This document shows, piece after piece, positions 34,582 through 44,688 of a stretch of DNA of 64,000 nt (position 1 is the stretch's first letter; every line of letters starts with the position of its first letter). The position numbers and the translations under genes are program-made. Under the pieces are notes generated by a model. It did no database searches, was not told the DNA's origin, and worked only from the letters and a program-made list of their open reading frames with translations. The stretch is taken from positions 2,219,007 to 2,283,006 of the forward strand of contig NC_083647.1 in the NCBI RefSeq assembly GCF_963576545.1, in the 5' to 3' direction. This DNA comes from Limanda limanda. Taxonomy: Eukaryota; Chordata; Actinopteri; Pleuronectiformes; Pleuronectidae.

Positions 34582-36104
34582 ATGTCAACCCCCGGCGGAC
34601 GCTGGTCTTCGAAATCCAGAAGAGACTGTCTGATTTCAGTAGAAATCAGTTAAGTAGAGTTGTAAGTGAGATCGATACAACTAGCAGAGTTGATGAGCTG
34701 AGTGAACCAGAACTGTATGACCTGATAGTTGACTACATCAGAGGTGAGAAATTGACCGCCCTGGAGGATGAAGGCATGGCCCAACTCCTTTCCTTCAACG
34801 AAATGTTGAATGATCTGCTGGCCACGGACCCCGGCGTGGGCGAAGTTGAGATCGGAGATTCAACAAGCCACAAGCAGGGGAGCTCCACCCCACCTCATCC
34901 TGACCACAACCATCTAGACGGTTATCCATCTCCACCGAACACAGACAGTTCCACATATCCACCACACACGGATAGAGACATTCACCCAGATGCATTGCCC
35001 ACGAGAAGAGACACTGGTCGGCCAGCTGAGAATCTCACCACTTCAATGCCGGCCAAGTCACTCTCCATTGATGGTGGTTGTGCTCTTCCTGGTAGAGTGA
35101 GTCTATCCCCTAGTATGGGAGAGCAGGTACTAAGGTTTAATGATTTTACAGCTCTGTTTCCTCGCAGAGAGTTTAAGTTGCATGGTGGACACATTTCTGA
35201 TGTTGGTTCTGACATGTCATACAGTAGCCTTTGTAAACAAGTGGATGAAGGTGTTCAAGAAGTTTTTACAGAGTCAGAGGTAATCCGCACAGTGATGAAA
35301 ATCATCAAACCAGGTTCATTCAGAGATATGTTATTAACAAAAGTGGTTTAACCGAGTTAAAGCGGTTTCTCTGCCCCACATCAGGGACAAAAACAGTTCT
35401 GAGCTTTTCCAAGAGTTAAGTAATACGAAACAGCAAGGGAGAGTCCACAGCAGTTTTTGTACAAAATGATGGGTTTAAAGCAACGTGTTCTATTTGAGTC
35501 ACAACAGCCTGGTGCAGAGTTTAGCTATAACAAGAGGTTGGTTCAGGGTACCTTTCTGCACACCCTATATCAGGGGTTAAATGAGAAAAATAGCCATGTT
35601 CGACAAGACCTCAAACCCTTTCTCGCGAACGTACAGGTTAGTGACGACTTCCTTTTAGATCAAATCACTAAGTCTACAAGTGAAGAGGCAGAAAGACTTA
35701 AGCACCTGGGCACCGTAGCAAAACCTCGACCAGTGACTGTAAGTGCAGCTCAGCTTGAAAGTAGTGACTCAGACAGACAAGCAAAAGTTGACACGGAGTA
35801 ACAGGCTAACTGTGCTGCTATTAGAGAACTGACTGCACAAGTGTCCTCCCTGACAAAACATTTCACCCAGATTGCAAAACCTCCTGGCAGCTCTGTGACC
35901 CCGGTGGATCCCTACCCACTAGCAGCCCGTCCTCAGCTTCCATCATCTGAGACCAGGGGCAGATGCAGTAACTGTATACAGCAGAGTAAGGTGAGCTGTC
36001 CTCGCTGTTTTGTCTGTGGCCAAGCCGGTCATCGGGTCATCGGTTGTCTGCAGAGAAAGGTGTCGGGAAACGGGGTGAGGCCACTGGGGAGGGGCGACCT
36101 GTGA
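34582..36104 (+). pseudogene. Ty3 Gag with zinc knuckle, frameshifted
   Basis: Three frames carry it. From ATG 34582 and after a frame change comes a long Pro/Ser/Thr-rich part (34752-35351) with TALFPRREFKLHGG and SDMSYSSLCKQVDEG; the next frame (35457-35801) has EFSYNKRLVQGTFLHTLYQG; the last (35841-36104) ends in a CCHC-type knuckle, CFVCGQAGHRVIGC (about 36005-36050). Gag would coat the RNA and form the particle. At least two frameshifts and a TAA near 35801 inactivate it. The frame ends where the Harbinger-type element inserted (TSD TAA, 36108-36110). Confidence 0.7.
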
Positions 36105-36110
36105 CCGTAA

Positions 36111-37092
36111 AGGCTCTTATATACTTCTACGTATCCGTTTCTCGGAGAGGTCTCAGCGGGGGACAAAGAGTCTTTTTGATTTTTACTTCTCCGACGACTA
36201 TCCGTCTAAAAACAATTCCCCGCCAAACCCATAGGTGGCGCAACGGAAGACGAGCTCAGAGAAGCCTACCCCATTTGGGAAGAAGAAGTCCACGTGTCTC
36301 TGTTTACATGTTAGCTTGCGTCCCACACACTGAACCATGGCAACTAACAGAACTAAATAAAGTGACACCCAGCGGGTCAAGATGCTGATGTAATCGTTTC
36401 TTAGCGCAGCGGTTCCCCGGTCTTGTTTCCGAACTGTGTTGCTGATTCCACAGCTTGAATCTGCTTGAGGCTACATGTAGCTAGAGGCTACACGGACCTA
36501 GCTAGCTCCCCCCAGCTTCCACACACAGTCAGCAGGGACTCCCGACACTAACTACTACTATCCAGTGTTTGCTTCTAACCTGACGGTATTATAGAAACAG
36601 TGTCATGATAGAAGTGGAATTAAAGTCGTGACGGCGGGTTCTTGCACTGTTACCACCGCAGTTAGCATGGTGGCTAGCCTAACCCGCTAGTCTAGCCTGC
36701 TAGCGCCGTTTTGAAAGCTCGTTATAACCGTATGTGACCGTGCACACATGCCCTCAGTGCTCTAACGAGCCACCGTCAGCCGGACAACTCCGCTGGCTTA
36801 ACACACACGTTACATTAATCGTAGAATCATAGTTGTGTTCGTGTTTGTTGCTACAAGTAAACAGAAAGTTTGAGGTCCGGAAATACGGAAATGACGTCAT
36901 ACGGAAATGATGTCGTTCGCGGACCAATCACAGCCAAGAGCGGTCCGTCGGGTCTCCAACATGAAGACGGATAGTTAGAAAAATCAGACGTGTACGAAAA
37001 GCTGTCCGAAGCACTCGGAGAGGGCGTTTCACGACGGATAGGGCGATCTTATCTGTCCGTAATAGAAAAAACGGAGAGGCATAAATTGGCCT
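36111..37092 (-). mobile_element. PIF/Harbinger-type non-autonomous element, copy 2 (982 bp, inverted)
   Basis: The ends AGGCTCTTATATACTTCTAC and (reverse complement of right) AGGCCAATTTATGCC match the other two copies in inverted orientation. Flanked by TAA (36108-36110, 37093-37095). Inserted between the Gag and protease regions of the Ty3 element. Confidence 0.8.
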
Positions 37093-38393
37093 TAACAGCT
37101 GAGGAGCCTCCAGCACAAGCCAGTTATTCTAAAACAGCGAGCCGTAGGGAAGTGTCAACACGTCCCAACCACCACTAAGAAAGCGCCTAGCACATTTCAT
37201 AGGAAAGCGATGTATGGTCTCATGTGCTATCAATAGAGTCCCTCTAGAAATGTTGCTTGACTCAGGGTCCAAAGTGACTATGGTAGAGAGAGCATGGATA
37301 GACAGAGCACTTCCACATGTTCAAATCCAGCCACTCAAATCCCTCTTTTCCGAGCAGCCTCTGGATATCACGGCAGCTAATGCCACATACGTTCCTTTTG
37401 ATGGCTGGGTAGCTGTTGAACTTCAGGTCTGTAGTGAGAATTATGGACATGTCAGAATACAAGTGCCACTGTTAATCAGCAGCAACAGCCTGAACTGTCC
37501 TCTGTTAGGCAGTAATGTTATAGCTGAAATAATCAAAACAAATCAAGATGAGACAGATATTTCCTATTTGCTTAAAGAAGCTTTAAGTATCAGTGATATC
37601 AGTGCAGTGGAAGCACTAGTTTCTAACCTCCAGATTCTTACTCCTGATGCAATAGCTTCTGAATACGGCGTGAGAACAGGGAAGAGAGGTCTAAACATTC
37701 CTGCAGGGCAGATTTGTGAGCTGAAGTGTAGAGTCAGAGAGTGGCCAAAGGGCGGGACTATGTTCTTTAGGCCTAACCTGGTGCGTGACTGTCCTGAAGG
37801 GTAAGAGCTGTTGCCAGCTTTAGTAGATGTTCCGAGTGGGTACACAAAAGCTGTTAAAATCTCCATTCAGAACCCCACTAAACATGATATTTACCTCGCA
37901 AAGAGAACAGTTCTAGGCACATTAGAGGAAGTTACTGCAGTGACACCAGTTAACAGTTTTTTAGGTGGTTCAGAACAGAGATGGCACCCTCCAGTAGATG
38001 TGTCACATCTGGAAGAGGATGAGCAAATGATAGTCAGAGACATGTTGTATAAAGAGTCAGATGTGTTTGCGAAAGAGGACTCCGACATTGGTTGCATCCC
38101 AAACTTACGACTGAAAATTCACCTAAAGGACGAAACACCAGTCCAAGCGTCCTACAACTCAGTTCCCAAACCCCTGTACAAAGAGGTAAAAGACTATGTC
38201 CATAACCTGCTCGACCATGGCTGGATCAGAGAGTCCACCTCCCCCTACGTCTCCTGTGGTCTGCGTCAGAAAAAAGGACAAAAGTTTACGACTGTGTGTT
38301 GACTTTCGGGGCTTGAACCGTAAAACTGTCGCAGACCGCCACCCTCTTCCGCGCATCCAAGATCTATTAGATAACTTGGGAGGTTACTCCTGG
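37093..38393 (+). pseudogene. Ty3 protease and N-terminal reverse transcriptase
   Basis: The retropepsin motif MLLDSGSKVTMV is at about 37250-37290, followed by CPLLGSNVIAE. A stop at 37802-37804 and a frame change separate this from IHLKDETPVQASYNSVPKPL, then the reverse transcriptase entry with LLDHGWIRESTSPYVSC, and in a third frame LRLCVDFRGLNRKTVADRHP and PRIQDLLDNLGGYSW, where the DIRS interrupts it at 38393. The polyprotein would process itself and copy the RNA; it is inactivated by frame changes and the insertions. Confidence 0.75.
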
Positions 38394-38413
38394 ATCTATT
38401 TCGACCTCCCTCA

Positions 38414-38554
38414 GACCGTCACCACGGTCTTAACACGAATGATGTCCTCATCTCCCTATCCTCGAGACCAAATATCAACAATGTCACGTGAGTGACCTTA
38501 AGGGGGCTGGGCTCACCGCCCATAAAGCTCCCCGGTGAGCGCGGCCGCCTCCTC
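38414..38554 (+). repeat. DIRS left inverted terminal repeat
   Basis: About 141 bp, inverted match to 44505-44645, including CTCGAGACCAAATATCAAC and the CCGCCCATAAAGCTCCCCGG segment. Matching starts at GACCGTCACC and ends at GCCTCCTC. Confidence 0.9.
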
Positions 38555-38936
38555 TTTTCTTCACTCGCCTCATCCGAGACCGACAGGTAAGTAAGATATT
38601 TTGGGACTCCACTTTTATCAATCCGACACTTTTGTGCAGGCGCCTTGTGTCCCTGAGGATTGTTTGTGGTTTTCCCCTTCTCTAAAAGTGAGGCAGAGGG
38701 CTACACTGCATGTGTTAAGCTCTGCTCTTTGTTTCAGGCAGCTTAATTAGCTGCACCTGGCACTAACTACTCATGTTCACAGCTTTGGGTAAGTATTGTT
38801 TATCTCGTGCTGTTTGTGTCCATACAGAGTTTGTTCTCTTACAGGAGTGAGTAGAAAAGTTGGGAAGCTTAATCAATAAATAATCTATCCCTTAAAACTG
38901 ATTTGGATCGGGGGTGCCCCCCCCCCTCCTCACCCG

Positions 38937-39583
38937 GTAACTCGCTGTCCGCAGGGAGTGGGGTTTCTCCAACTCCCCCTCGTGCGTTCGCGCACAGTGA
39001 GTGGAGGTGAGTTAAAGCCAACCTTTTCACGTTTATTTGCCTTTCAAAAATGAATAAATAAACCGTGTTTGAGGCCAGGTAGTGTCCCCTTTTCACCTCT
39101 GTGCGCAGCAGGTGGGATTGTTTGCCTGTGTTCCCTGTATAAAATACAGTTGGTTATTGGTTATCACCCTTTGTAGGTGCTATTTTGTTTCCCTTAAAGC
39201 CCTGTTCGCAGTGGCTGGGATGTTGTTCTCTCTCCACCCCCCCACCCCCCTTGAAAAAGGCACCCCGTAACTCGCTGTCCGCAGGGAGTGGGGTTTCTCC
39301 AACTCCCCCTCGTGCGTTCGCGCACAATGAGTGGAGGTGAGTTAAAGCCAACCTTTTCACGTTTATTTGCCTTTCAAAAATGAATAAATAAACCGTGTTT
39401 GAGGCCAGGTAGTGTCCCCTTTTCGCCTCTGTGCGCAGCAGGTGGGATTGTTTGCCTGTGTTCCCTGTATAAAATACAGTTGGTTATTGGTTATCACCCT
39501 TTGTAGGTGCTATTTTGTTTCCCTTAAAGCCCTGTTCGCAGTGGCTGGGATGTTGTTCTCTCTCCACCCCCCCACCCCCCTTG
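38937..39583 (+). repeat. Tandem duplication in the DIRS leader, period 330 bp
   Basis: Two copies, starting with GTAACTCGCTGTCCGCAGGG at 38937 and 39267, differ by only a few bases. The C-rich end (CCACCCCCCCACCCCCC) occurs in both. It lies between the left terminal repeat and ORF1, where the transcript leader or promoter would be. Confidence 0.9.
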
Positions 39584-39770
39584 TTTTCTGCCATTGCAGG
39601 CATACAGTGGGCATTTTCAGGTGAATTAGTTATTTCACCCCTTCCTTCGTTTTATGTGATATTGGCCAGCTGTGATTAGCCTGTTTATAAGATCCCCTTT
39701 ACCAGCTATCCGTAGCTGCTGGGCGCTATTGTTTATATATTTATTCTTAAATCACAAAAGTAACACAGAA

Positions 39771-41294
39771 ATGTCCTCACATTTGTGCCATTATTGCCGG
39801 GGTATCATGGATCCCCGAGATGGCCACCGTGAATGCCCGACTTGTTTGGGCATGGCACATTTAATGGATGATATTGAGAACCCCTGTGTGGCAGCAGTGG
39901 AACTGCCTGTGGAGGAGCGTGTTAAAAGAGCCAGATGGGTGGAGCAGTCTGTTCGTGCTGGGGCCGTGCAGCCTCTACCAGCCAAACTAAATGAAAGGGG
40001 ACACACCTCAAGGAAAGCCCCCCGAAAACGTGGGCATGAGCACACCCCTGTTCGCAGGCGGGACTCAAGCGAGACACAGGCTCCAAAACCTTCACAGAAC
40101 CCAGCTGGTCAGCATGATGACACTCAGCTGCAAATCCTAGCGGCCATACGTAGTCTGTCAGACAGGTTGGGTAGAGTTGAGGCCCAGTACCCGGCCACAA
40201 CAGCTAGGGCATCGAGGCATGGGCACTCCTCCCCGGACAGGTTACCCTCCTATCAGGAGGAGAATGTGGTTCACCCTGACATTCTCTCTCTCTATGCTCA
40301 AAATTCCCTTTTTGAAAGTGATGGGCAGTCTGAGGGTGCTGCTGGGCTAAAACAGCCTAAATCCACACAATGTGAGGGGGCGTCCAACCTCAGCAACATG
40401 GGTGAAAGTGAGCCTTCACCCATGGACGTCATCTCAAGGGTTTCAAGTGCGGCAAAAATTGTGGGGCTCAATGTTCCAACTGAGGCTCCTGCTCCAATGG
40501 ATGGGATTTGGGCCGGCATCACTCAGACCCAGCAATCAGTTACTGTACCTGTGGCTGGTGACTATTTGCACATACTCAGGAAAGCATGGAACATCCCAAG
40601 TGGGGCACCTCAGTTCAATGCAGGTTGCCGGAGACTGACTAAGAATCAGTATGCTCCTGAAACAGGTATGGGGGATATGCCTCCAGTTGAGTGGGAGATG
40701 GCAGCCTTAACATCTCTGGGTCCAGAGCGGGTAACCACCAATCCACGCTGTCCCCTGAAAGAGTGTGATAAGTCAGACCGACTGGTGTCTCGGACTTATA
40801 ATGCAGCCACACGAGCAGCCCGCTCGGGCAATGCACTCGCCATTTTATTGGCAGCTCTTAGGAGAACAGCCAACCCAGAGGACCAGGACACCATGAGCCT
40901 GATAGACTCTGCCCTGGTCACTCATTCCCAGTTAACAAGGGACATTGGTGCAGCTATGTCATCTGCCATGGTAGCTCGGAGGCAGATCTGGTTGGCACAG
41001 ACAACTCTTCCCGAGAATATCAGGAAAGAACTGACCAATATGCCAGTCGTGCCGGCACATGTTTTTCATCCTGACTCCCAGGGTGTGTTAGATAAGGCTG
41101 AACAGTCTCGGCGTACCAGAGAGTCAGTACAGCGCACTTTCAGAGGGGCTGCGTCTACCAGGTATAAACTTAGGGGCTCCCAGCCTCCCCACCGATCATC
41201 ATCCTGGGCCCGTAAGGAGCCATGGGTGAATGACAGGCGACAGGCTACAGGATTCACAGCCTCTGGTGACTCCAAACAGCCTTCACAAAGTTGA
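39771..41294 (+). CDS. DIRS ORF1 (Gag-like)
   Basis: 507 residues from ATG 39771; the frame is open upstream to 39672 but the first 33 codons are hydrophobic and unlike the family. The start MSSHLCHYCRGIMDP is followed by RECPTCLG, a zinc-ribbon-like set of two CxxC pairs (residues about 6-28). A basic stretch (KAPRKRGHEHTPVRRR) follows, then a long middle with several tryptophans and a C-terminal Arg/Ser-rich tail. ORF1 proteins of DIRS elements are taken as Gag counterparts that bind the RNA. It overlaps the start of ORF2 by about 65 bp in another frame, suggesting translational coupling or frameshifting. Confidence 0.8.
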   Translation: MSSHLCHYCRGIMDPRDGHRECPTCLGMAHLMDDIENPCVAAVELPVEERVKRARWVEQSVRAGAVQPLPAKLNERGHTSRKAPRKRGHEHTPVRRRDSSETQAPKPSQNPAGQHDDTQLQILAAIRSLSDRLGRVEAQYPATTARASRHGHSSPDRLPSYQEENVVHPDILSLYAQNSLFESDGQSEGAAGLKQPKSTQCEGASNLSNMGESEPSPMDVISRVSSAAKIVGLNVPTEAPAPMDGIWAGITQTQQSVTVPVAGDYLHILRKAWNIPSGAPQFNAGCRRLTKNQYAPETGMGDMPPVEWEMAALTSLGPERVTTNPRCPLKECDKSDRLVSRTYNAATRAARSGNALAILLAALRRTANPEDQDTMSLIDSALVTHSQLTRDIGAAMSSAMVARRQIWLAQTTLPENIRKELTNMPVVPAHVFHPDSQGVLDKAEQSRRTRESVQRTFRGAASTRYKLRGSQPPHRSSSWARKEPWVNDRRQATGFTASGDSKQPSQS

Positions 41295-43296
41295 CGTGGG
41301 TTCTATCCCCGTTTTTCGACTAGAGGTGCTCCCCAGAGGAGGCGCCCCCCCAGAGGTCAAGGACCTCGGGGCGGTACAGCCTAGGGGTGGGGGGACACCC
41401 GCCGAACTTCATTCTCGGCTATGCCTGGACAGCTGGGAAGAAACTGTGTCAGACCCATGGGTGCTTGCTACAGTATCAAAGGGGTACAGAATTCAGTTTC
41501 GGCGGCGGCCCCCCCCTTACTCCAGGATCCGCATGACGATTGTCACGGACCCAGTCCAGGCTCAAATCCTGGCACAGGAAATTTTAACCCTTCTGCAGAA
41601 GGATGCAATTATGAAAGTAGATCCAGACGAACAGCTCACTGGCTTCTACTCCACGTATTTCCTCGTGCCGAAAAAAGATGGCGGAATACGTCCCATCTTG
41701 GACCTAAGGCGATTAAACGCCTTCATAAAGGTACTTCCTTTCAAGATGCTGACCACGGGTCAGATCTTAGAATCTATCGAAAGAGGAGAGTGGTTCACCT
41801 CGATAGACCTGGAAGACGCGTACTTCCATGTGCCCATCTGTCCAAACCACAGACCTTTTCTTCGGTTTGCATTCCAGGGGCAAGCCTATCAGTTCAAGGT
41901 CCTGCCATTTGGCCTTTCCCTCTCACCAAGGGTGTTCACCAGAGTGGTTGGGGCGGCCTTGTCTCCTCTCCAGTTGTCAGGAGTAAAAATCCTTCCCTAC
42001 CTGGACGACTGGCTGATTTGTGCTCCATCTCTTGGCCAAGTTGTAGAGGATACCCAGAGGGTGTTGTCGCATGTACGGTCCTTGGGTTTCAAGGTAAATG
42101 TGACGAAAAGCAACCTCGAGCCAAGGCAGCAGGTGATTTTTCTGGGACTTTGCTTGAATTCCCTTACAATGTCTGCATCCCTCACATCTCAGAGGGTGGG
42201 GAAGATTCTAGTCTTCCGGAAACAATTCCGTCTCGGCAGGCAGCTACAATTTATCAGCTTTCAGAGGATGCTGGGGATGATTTCAGCCGCAGCAGCTGTT
42301 GTTCCTCTGGGCCTCCTCAGGGCCAGGCCAATTCAGAGGTGGCTGAATGCCTTCAAGCTCAACCCGAAGCTGGACAGACACGTGAAACTTCGTGTGACAC
42401 GCACATGTCTCCAAGCCTTACGCCCATGGGCAGACCGGGTGCTCTTGCTCCAAGGAGTCCCCCTTGGGAACATTCCCTCGAGGAGGACAGTGGTGACGAC
42501 AGATGCTTCCCTCACAGGTTGGGGAGCAGTCTGGGAAGGCAGAATGGTGCGTGGCCCGTGGATACCCCCTTGGGGTGGCGAACACATCAATGTTCTGGAG
42601 TTGAGAGCGGTTCACCTTGCTCTGAAGGCTCTCCTTTCCTCCATCCAGGGCAGGCATGTCTTGATAAGGACAGACAGCACTTCAACTGTGTATCATATAA
42701 ATCACCAGGGAGGCACAAGGTCCCTGCGTTGCCTCCAGGTGGCACAGAAACTTCTGTTTTGGGCTTTTCAGCATCTGGCTTCACTCAAAGCAATCTTTAT
42801 CCCAGGGATTGTAAATCGAGCAGCAGACCTCTTGTCCAGGACTGGTCCTCTCCCAGGAGAATGGAAACTTCATCCAGAGGTTGTATCCCTCCTATGGAGT
42901 CGGTTTGGCACGGCTCAGGCCGATCTATTCGCATCAGCAGAGACAACCCACTGCAGGATGTGGTTCTCTCTGGAAAACCAGGGAGGTCCCCTAGGCCTAG
43001 ATGCACTATCTCAAGAATGGCCGGAAGGGTTGTTGTACGCTTTTCCTCCATTCCCTCTGATTCCCCAGGTACTCAACCGGGTTGCCTCGGGCCACTACGA
43101 GGTGCTGTTAATAGCCCCCAGGTGGCCAGGGAGGCATTGGTTCCCAACGCTCCTTCGCCTGGTTCACGGTCAACCATGGGCCCTGCCAGTCAGGGCAGAC
43201 CTCCTCTCACAGGCAGAAGCTCAGATATGGCACCCCAGATCAGACATCCTGCAGCTTTGGGCTTGGCCCCTTCTCAGTACCTCTCTCAAAGGTTAG
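41230..43296 (+). CDS. DIRS ORF2: reverse transcriptase, RNase H, methyltransferase-like domain
   Basis: 688 residues. The reverse transcriptase has VPKKDGGIRPILDLRRLNAF, FTSIDLEDAYFHVPI, FKVLPFGLSLSPRVF and the catalytic YLDD (41998-42009). RNase H follows with VVTTDASLTGWGAVWEG, HINVLELRAVHLALKAL and VLIRTDSTSTVYHIN, plus FIPGIVNRAADLLSR. The C-terminal part (ADLFASAETTHC, LIAPRWPGRHWFPTLL) fits the Dam-like methyltransferase domain of DIRS elements; its activity is unproven in general. All catalytic residues are present and the frame is intact. It would copy DIRS RNA, with the terminal and internal complementary regions templating circle formation. The exact start is uncertain because of overlap with ORF1. 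Confidence 0.88.
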   Translation: MTGDRLQDSQPLVTPNSLHKVDVGSIPVFRLEVLPRGGAPPEVKDLGAVQPRGGGTPAELHSRLCLDSWEETVSDPWVLATVSKGYRIQFRRRPPPYSRIRMTIVTDPVQAQILAQEILTLLQKDAIMKVDPDEQLTGFYSTYFLVPKKDGGIRPILDLRRLNAFIKVLPFKMLTTGQILESIERGEWFTSIDLEDAYFHVPICPNHRPFLRFAFQGQAYQFKVLPFGLSLSPRVFTRVVGAALSPLQLSGVKILPYLDDWLICAPSLGQVVEDTQRVLSHVRSLGFKVNVTKSNLEPRQQVIFLGLCLNSLTMSASLTSQRVGKILVFRKQFRLGRQLQFISFQRMLGMISAAAAVVPLGLLRARPIQRWLNAFKLNPKLDRHVKLRVTRTCLQALRPWADRVLLLQGVPLGNIPSRRTVVTTDASLTGWGAVWEGRMVRGPWIPPWGGEHINVLELRAVHLALKALLSSIQGRHVLIRTDSTSTVYHINHQGGTRSLRCLQVAQKLLFWAFQHLASLKAIFIPGIVNRAADLLSRTGPLPGEWKLHPEVVSLLWSRFGTAQADLFASAETTHCRMWFSLENQGGPLGLDALSQEWPEGLLYAFPPFPLIPQVLNRVASGHYEVLLIAPRWPGRHWFPTLLRLVHGQPWALPVRADLLSQAEAQIWHPRSDILQLWAWPLLSTSLKG

Positions 43297-44375
43297 ATGA
43301 GGCTGTCCTGAGGACCATAGACAATGCCCGGGCTCCCTCCACTCGGGCTAACTATGGCCATAAATGGAGTGTGTTTTCTACATGGTGTCGCAACAGACAG
43401 GAAAATCCAGCCGCTTGTCCTATTGAGCTGATTCTCCGTTTCCTTCAGTCACTTTTGGACTCTAACAGGGCACCTAGCACCATTAAGGTATACACTGCCG
43501 CAATCTCTTTCTTCCATGAGACAGTGGGAGATGTTACAGTTGGTAGACACCCTCTAGTGTCTCAGTTCGTTAAGGGAGCACACCGCCTGCGACCAAGCAG
43601 GGCTCCCAGGGCTCCATCGTGGCAACTCCCCTTGGTATTACGGTCCCTGATGCAGTCTCCCTTTGAACCCATAGGGCAATCCAGCCTTAAGTCTCTATCT
43701 TACAAAACAGCTTTCCTCCTGGCTATATGCTCTGCCAAAAGGGTGAGTGAATTGCATGCTCTGTCAATAAGTGACGATTGTCTAAGATGGAGGGCAGGTG
43801 ACTCAGGTGTGTCTCTGTGGCCAAACCCCTCGTTTTTGCCTAAGGTCATAAACCATCAGACGGTAAATCAGGTGATCCAGATCAGCACTTTTCAACCTGA
43901 TCCGGCTCTACTACAGGAGGAAGCCGGCCTGCCTATGTTGTGCCCAGTAAGGGCACTGAAGGCTTATATTGCACGCACAAAGTCTCTGAGGGGCTCATAC
44001 TCTCAGTTATTTGTCTGTTTTGGGGGTAAGAAAGTCGGCCACCCTGTGTCTAAACAGTGTTTGTCCCATTGGATCGTTAATACTATCGCTGAGGCCTATT
44101 CTGGACAGAACATACCAGTCCCAGATTCCTTGGTAGCTCATTCCACCAGGGGTATGGCCACTTCCTGGGCTGCTTTAAAGGGGGTCCCTCTTTCAGAAAT
44201 ATGTGCAGCAGCAACATGGAGTGCTCCCTGCACATTCTCTAGATTCTACAGGGTCAATGTGGCTTCCCCCACACCAATGGCTTCCGCAGTGCTGCTCTCA
44301 GCTGCTGGGCGAGGATGTGAGGCGGTAGAGTCCTCCGTTCTTCGCGACCCTGATGATACTAGTCATCCGTGTTAA
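43227..44375 (+). CDS. DIRS tyrosine recombinase
   Basis: The frame is open from 41421, but its first 600 codons only overlap ORF2 out of phase and have no recognisable domain; ATG 43227 is a plausible start (382 residues). N-terminal SAM-like DNA-binding part: RAPSTRANYGHKWSVFSTWC, RAPSTIKVYTAAISFFHE. Catalytic part: Arg in AKRVSEL (43740), His and Arg in AHSTRG (44139 and 44148), and Tyr in SRFYRV (44247), i.e. the R-H-x-x-R...Y set. DIRS elements use this enzyme instead of a DDE integrase to insert the circular DNA, which leaves no target duplication. The frame overlaps ORF2 by about 70 bp and ends just before the internal complementary region. Confidence 0.9.
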   Translation: MAPQIRHPAALGLAPSQYLSQRLDEAVLRTIDNARAPSTRANYGHKWSVFSTWCRNRQENPAACPIELILRFLQSLLDSNRAPSTIKVYTAAISFFHETVGDVTVGRHPLVSQFVKGAHRLRPSRAPRAPSWQLPLVLRSLMQSPFEPIGQSSLKSLSYKTAFLLAICSAKRVSELHALSISDDCLRWRAGDSGVSLWPNPSFLPKVINHQTVNQVIQISTFQPDPALLQEEAGLPMLCPVRALKAYIARTKSLRGSYSQLFVCFGGKKVGHPVSKQCLSHWIVNTIAEAYSGQNIPVPDSLVAHSTRGMATSWAALKGVPLSEICAAATWSAPCTFSRFYRVNVASPTPMASAVLLSAAGRGCEAVESSVLRDPDDTSHPC

Positions 44376-44465
44376 GACCGTGGTGACGGTCTGAGGGAGG
44401 TCGAAATAGATCGTAAGTTATGACCATAACTATGGATCTATGAGACCGACCGATGACCGTCACCC
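44369..44465 (+). repeat. DIRS internal complementary region
   Basis: Its first half is the inverted complement of the left end (from 38394) and its second half that of the right end (to 44688). The junction CGAAATAGAT|CGTAAGTTAT joins the two element ends as in the circular form. It ends near CCGTCACC. Confidence 0.92.
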
Positions 44466-44504
44466 TCTTTTGTCACTCAGAACGGGCTGAGGCGTTCAGA
44501 CAAG

Positions 44505-44645
44505 GAGGAGGCGGCCGCGCTCACCGGGGAGCTTTATGGGCGGTGAGCCCAGCCCCCTTAAGGTCACTCACGTGACATTGTTGATATTTGGTCTCGAGGA
44601 TAGGGAGATGAGGACATCATTCGTGTTAAGACCGTGGTGACGGTC
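44505..44645 (-). repeat. DIRS right inverted terminal repeat
   Basis: Inverted partner of 38414-38554, near-identical over about 141 bp. The outer extension to 44688 is not part of the repeat but is matched by the internal complementary region. Confidence 0.9.
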
Positions 44646-44688
44646 ATCGGTCGGTCTCATAGATCCATAGTTATGGTCATAACTTACG

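Larger units (their letters stand above)
38394..44688 (+). mobile_element. Complete DIRS-type tyrosine-recombinase retrotransposon (about 6.3 kb)
   Basis: It has the full DIRS structure: inverted terminal repeats (38414-38554 and 44505-44645), non-repeated outer extensions (38394-38413, 44646-44688) and an internal complementary region (44369-44465) whose two halves are complements of the left and right ends. It holds Gag-like ORF1, RT/RNase H/methyltransferase ORF2 and a tyrosine recombinase. There is no target-site duplication: the Ty3 sequence to the left ends at 38393 and continues at 44689 without repeated bases, as expected for recombinase-mediated insertion of a circle. All three ORFs are long and unbroken, so it may be active. 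Confidence 0.92.

Noticed and set aside
41421..43226. The first 600 codons of the open frame that ends in the tyrosine recombinase as a separate protein domain
   Set aside because: It overlaps ORF2 out of phase, is Ser/Pro/Gly-rich with no domain, and is explained as a shadow of the conserved ORF2.
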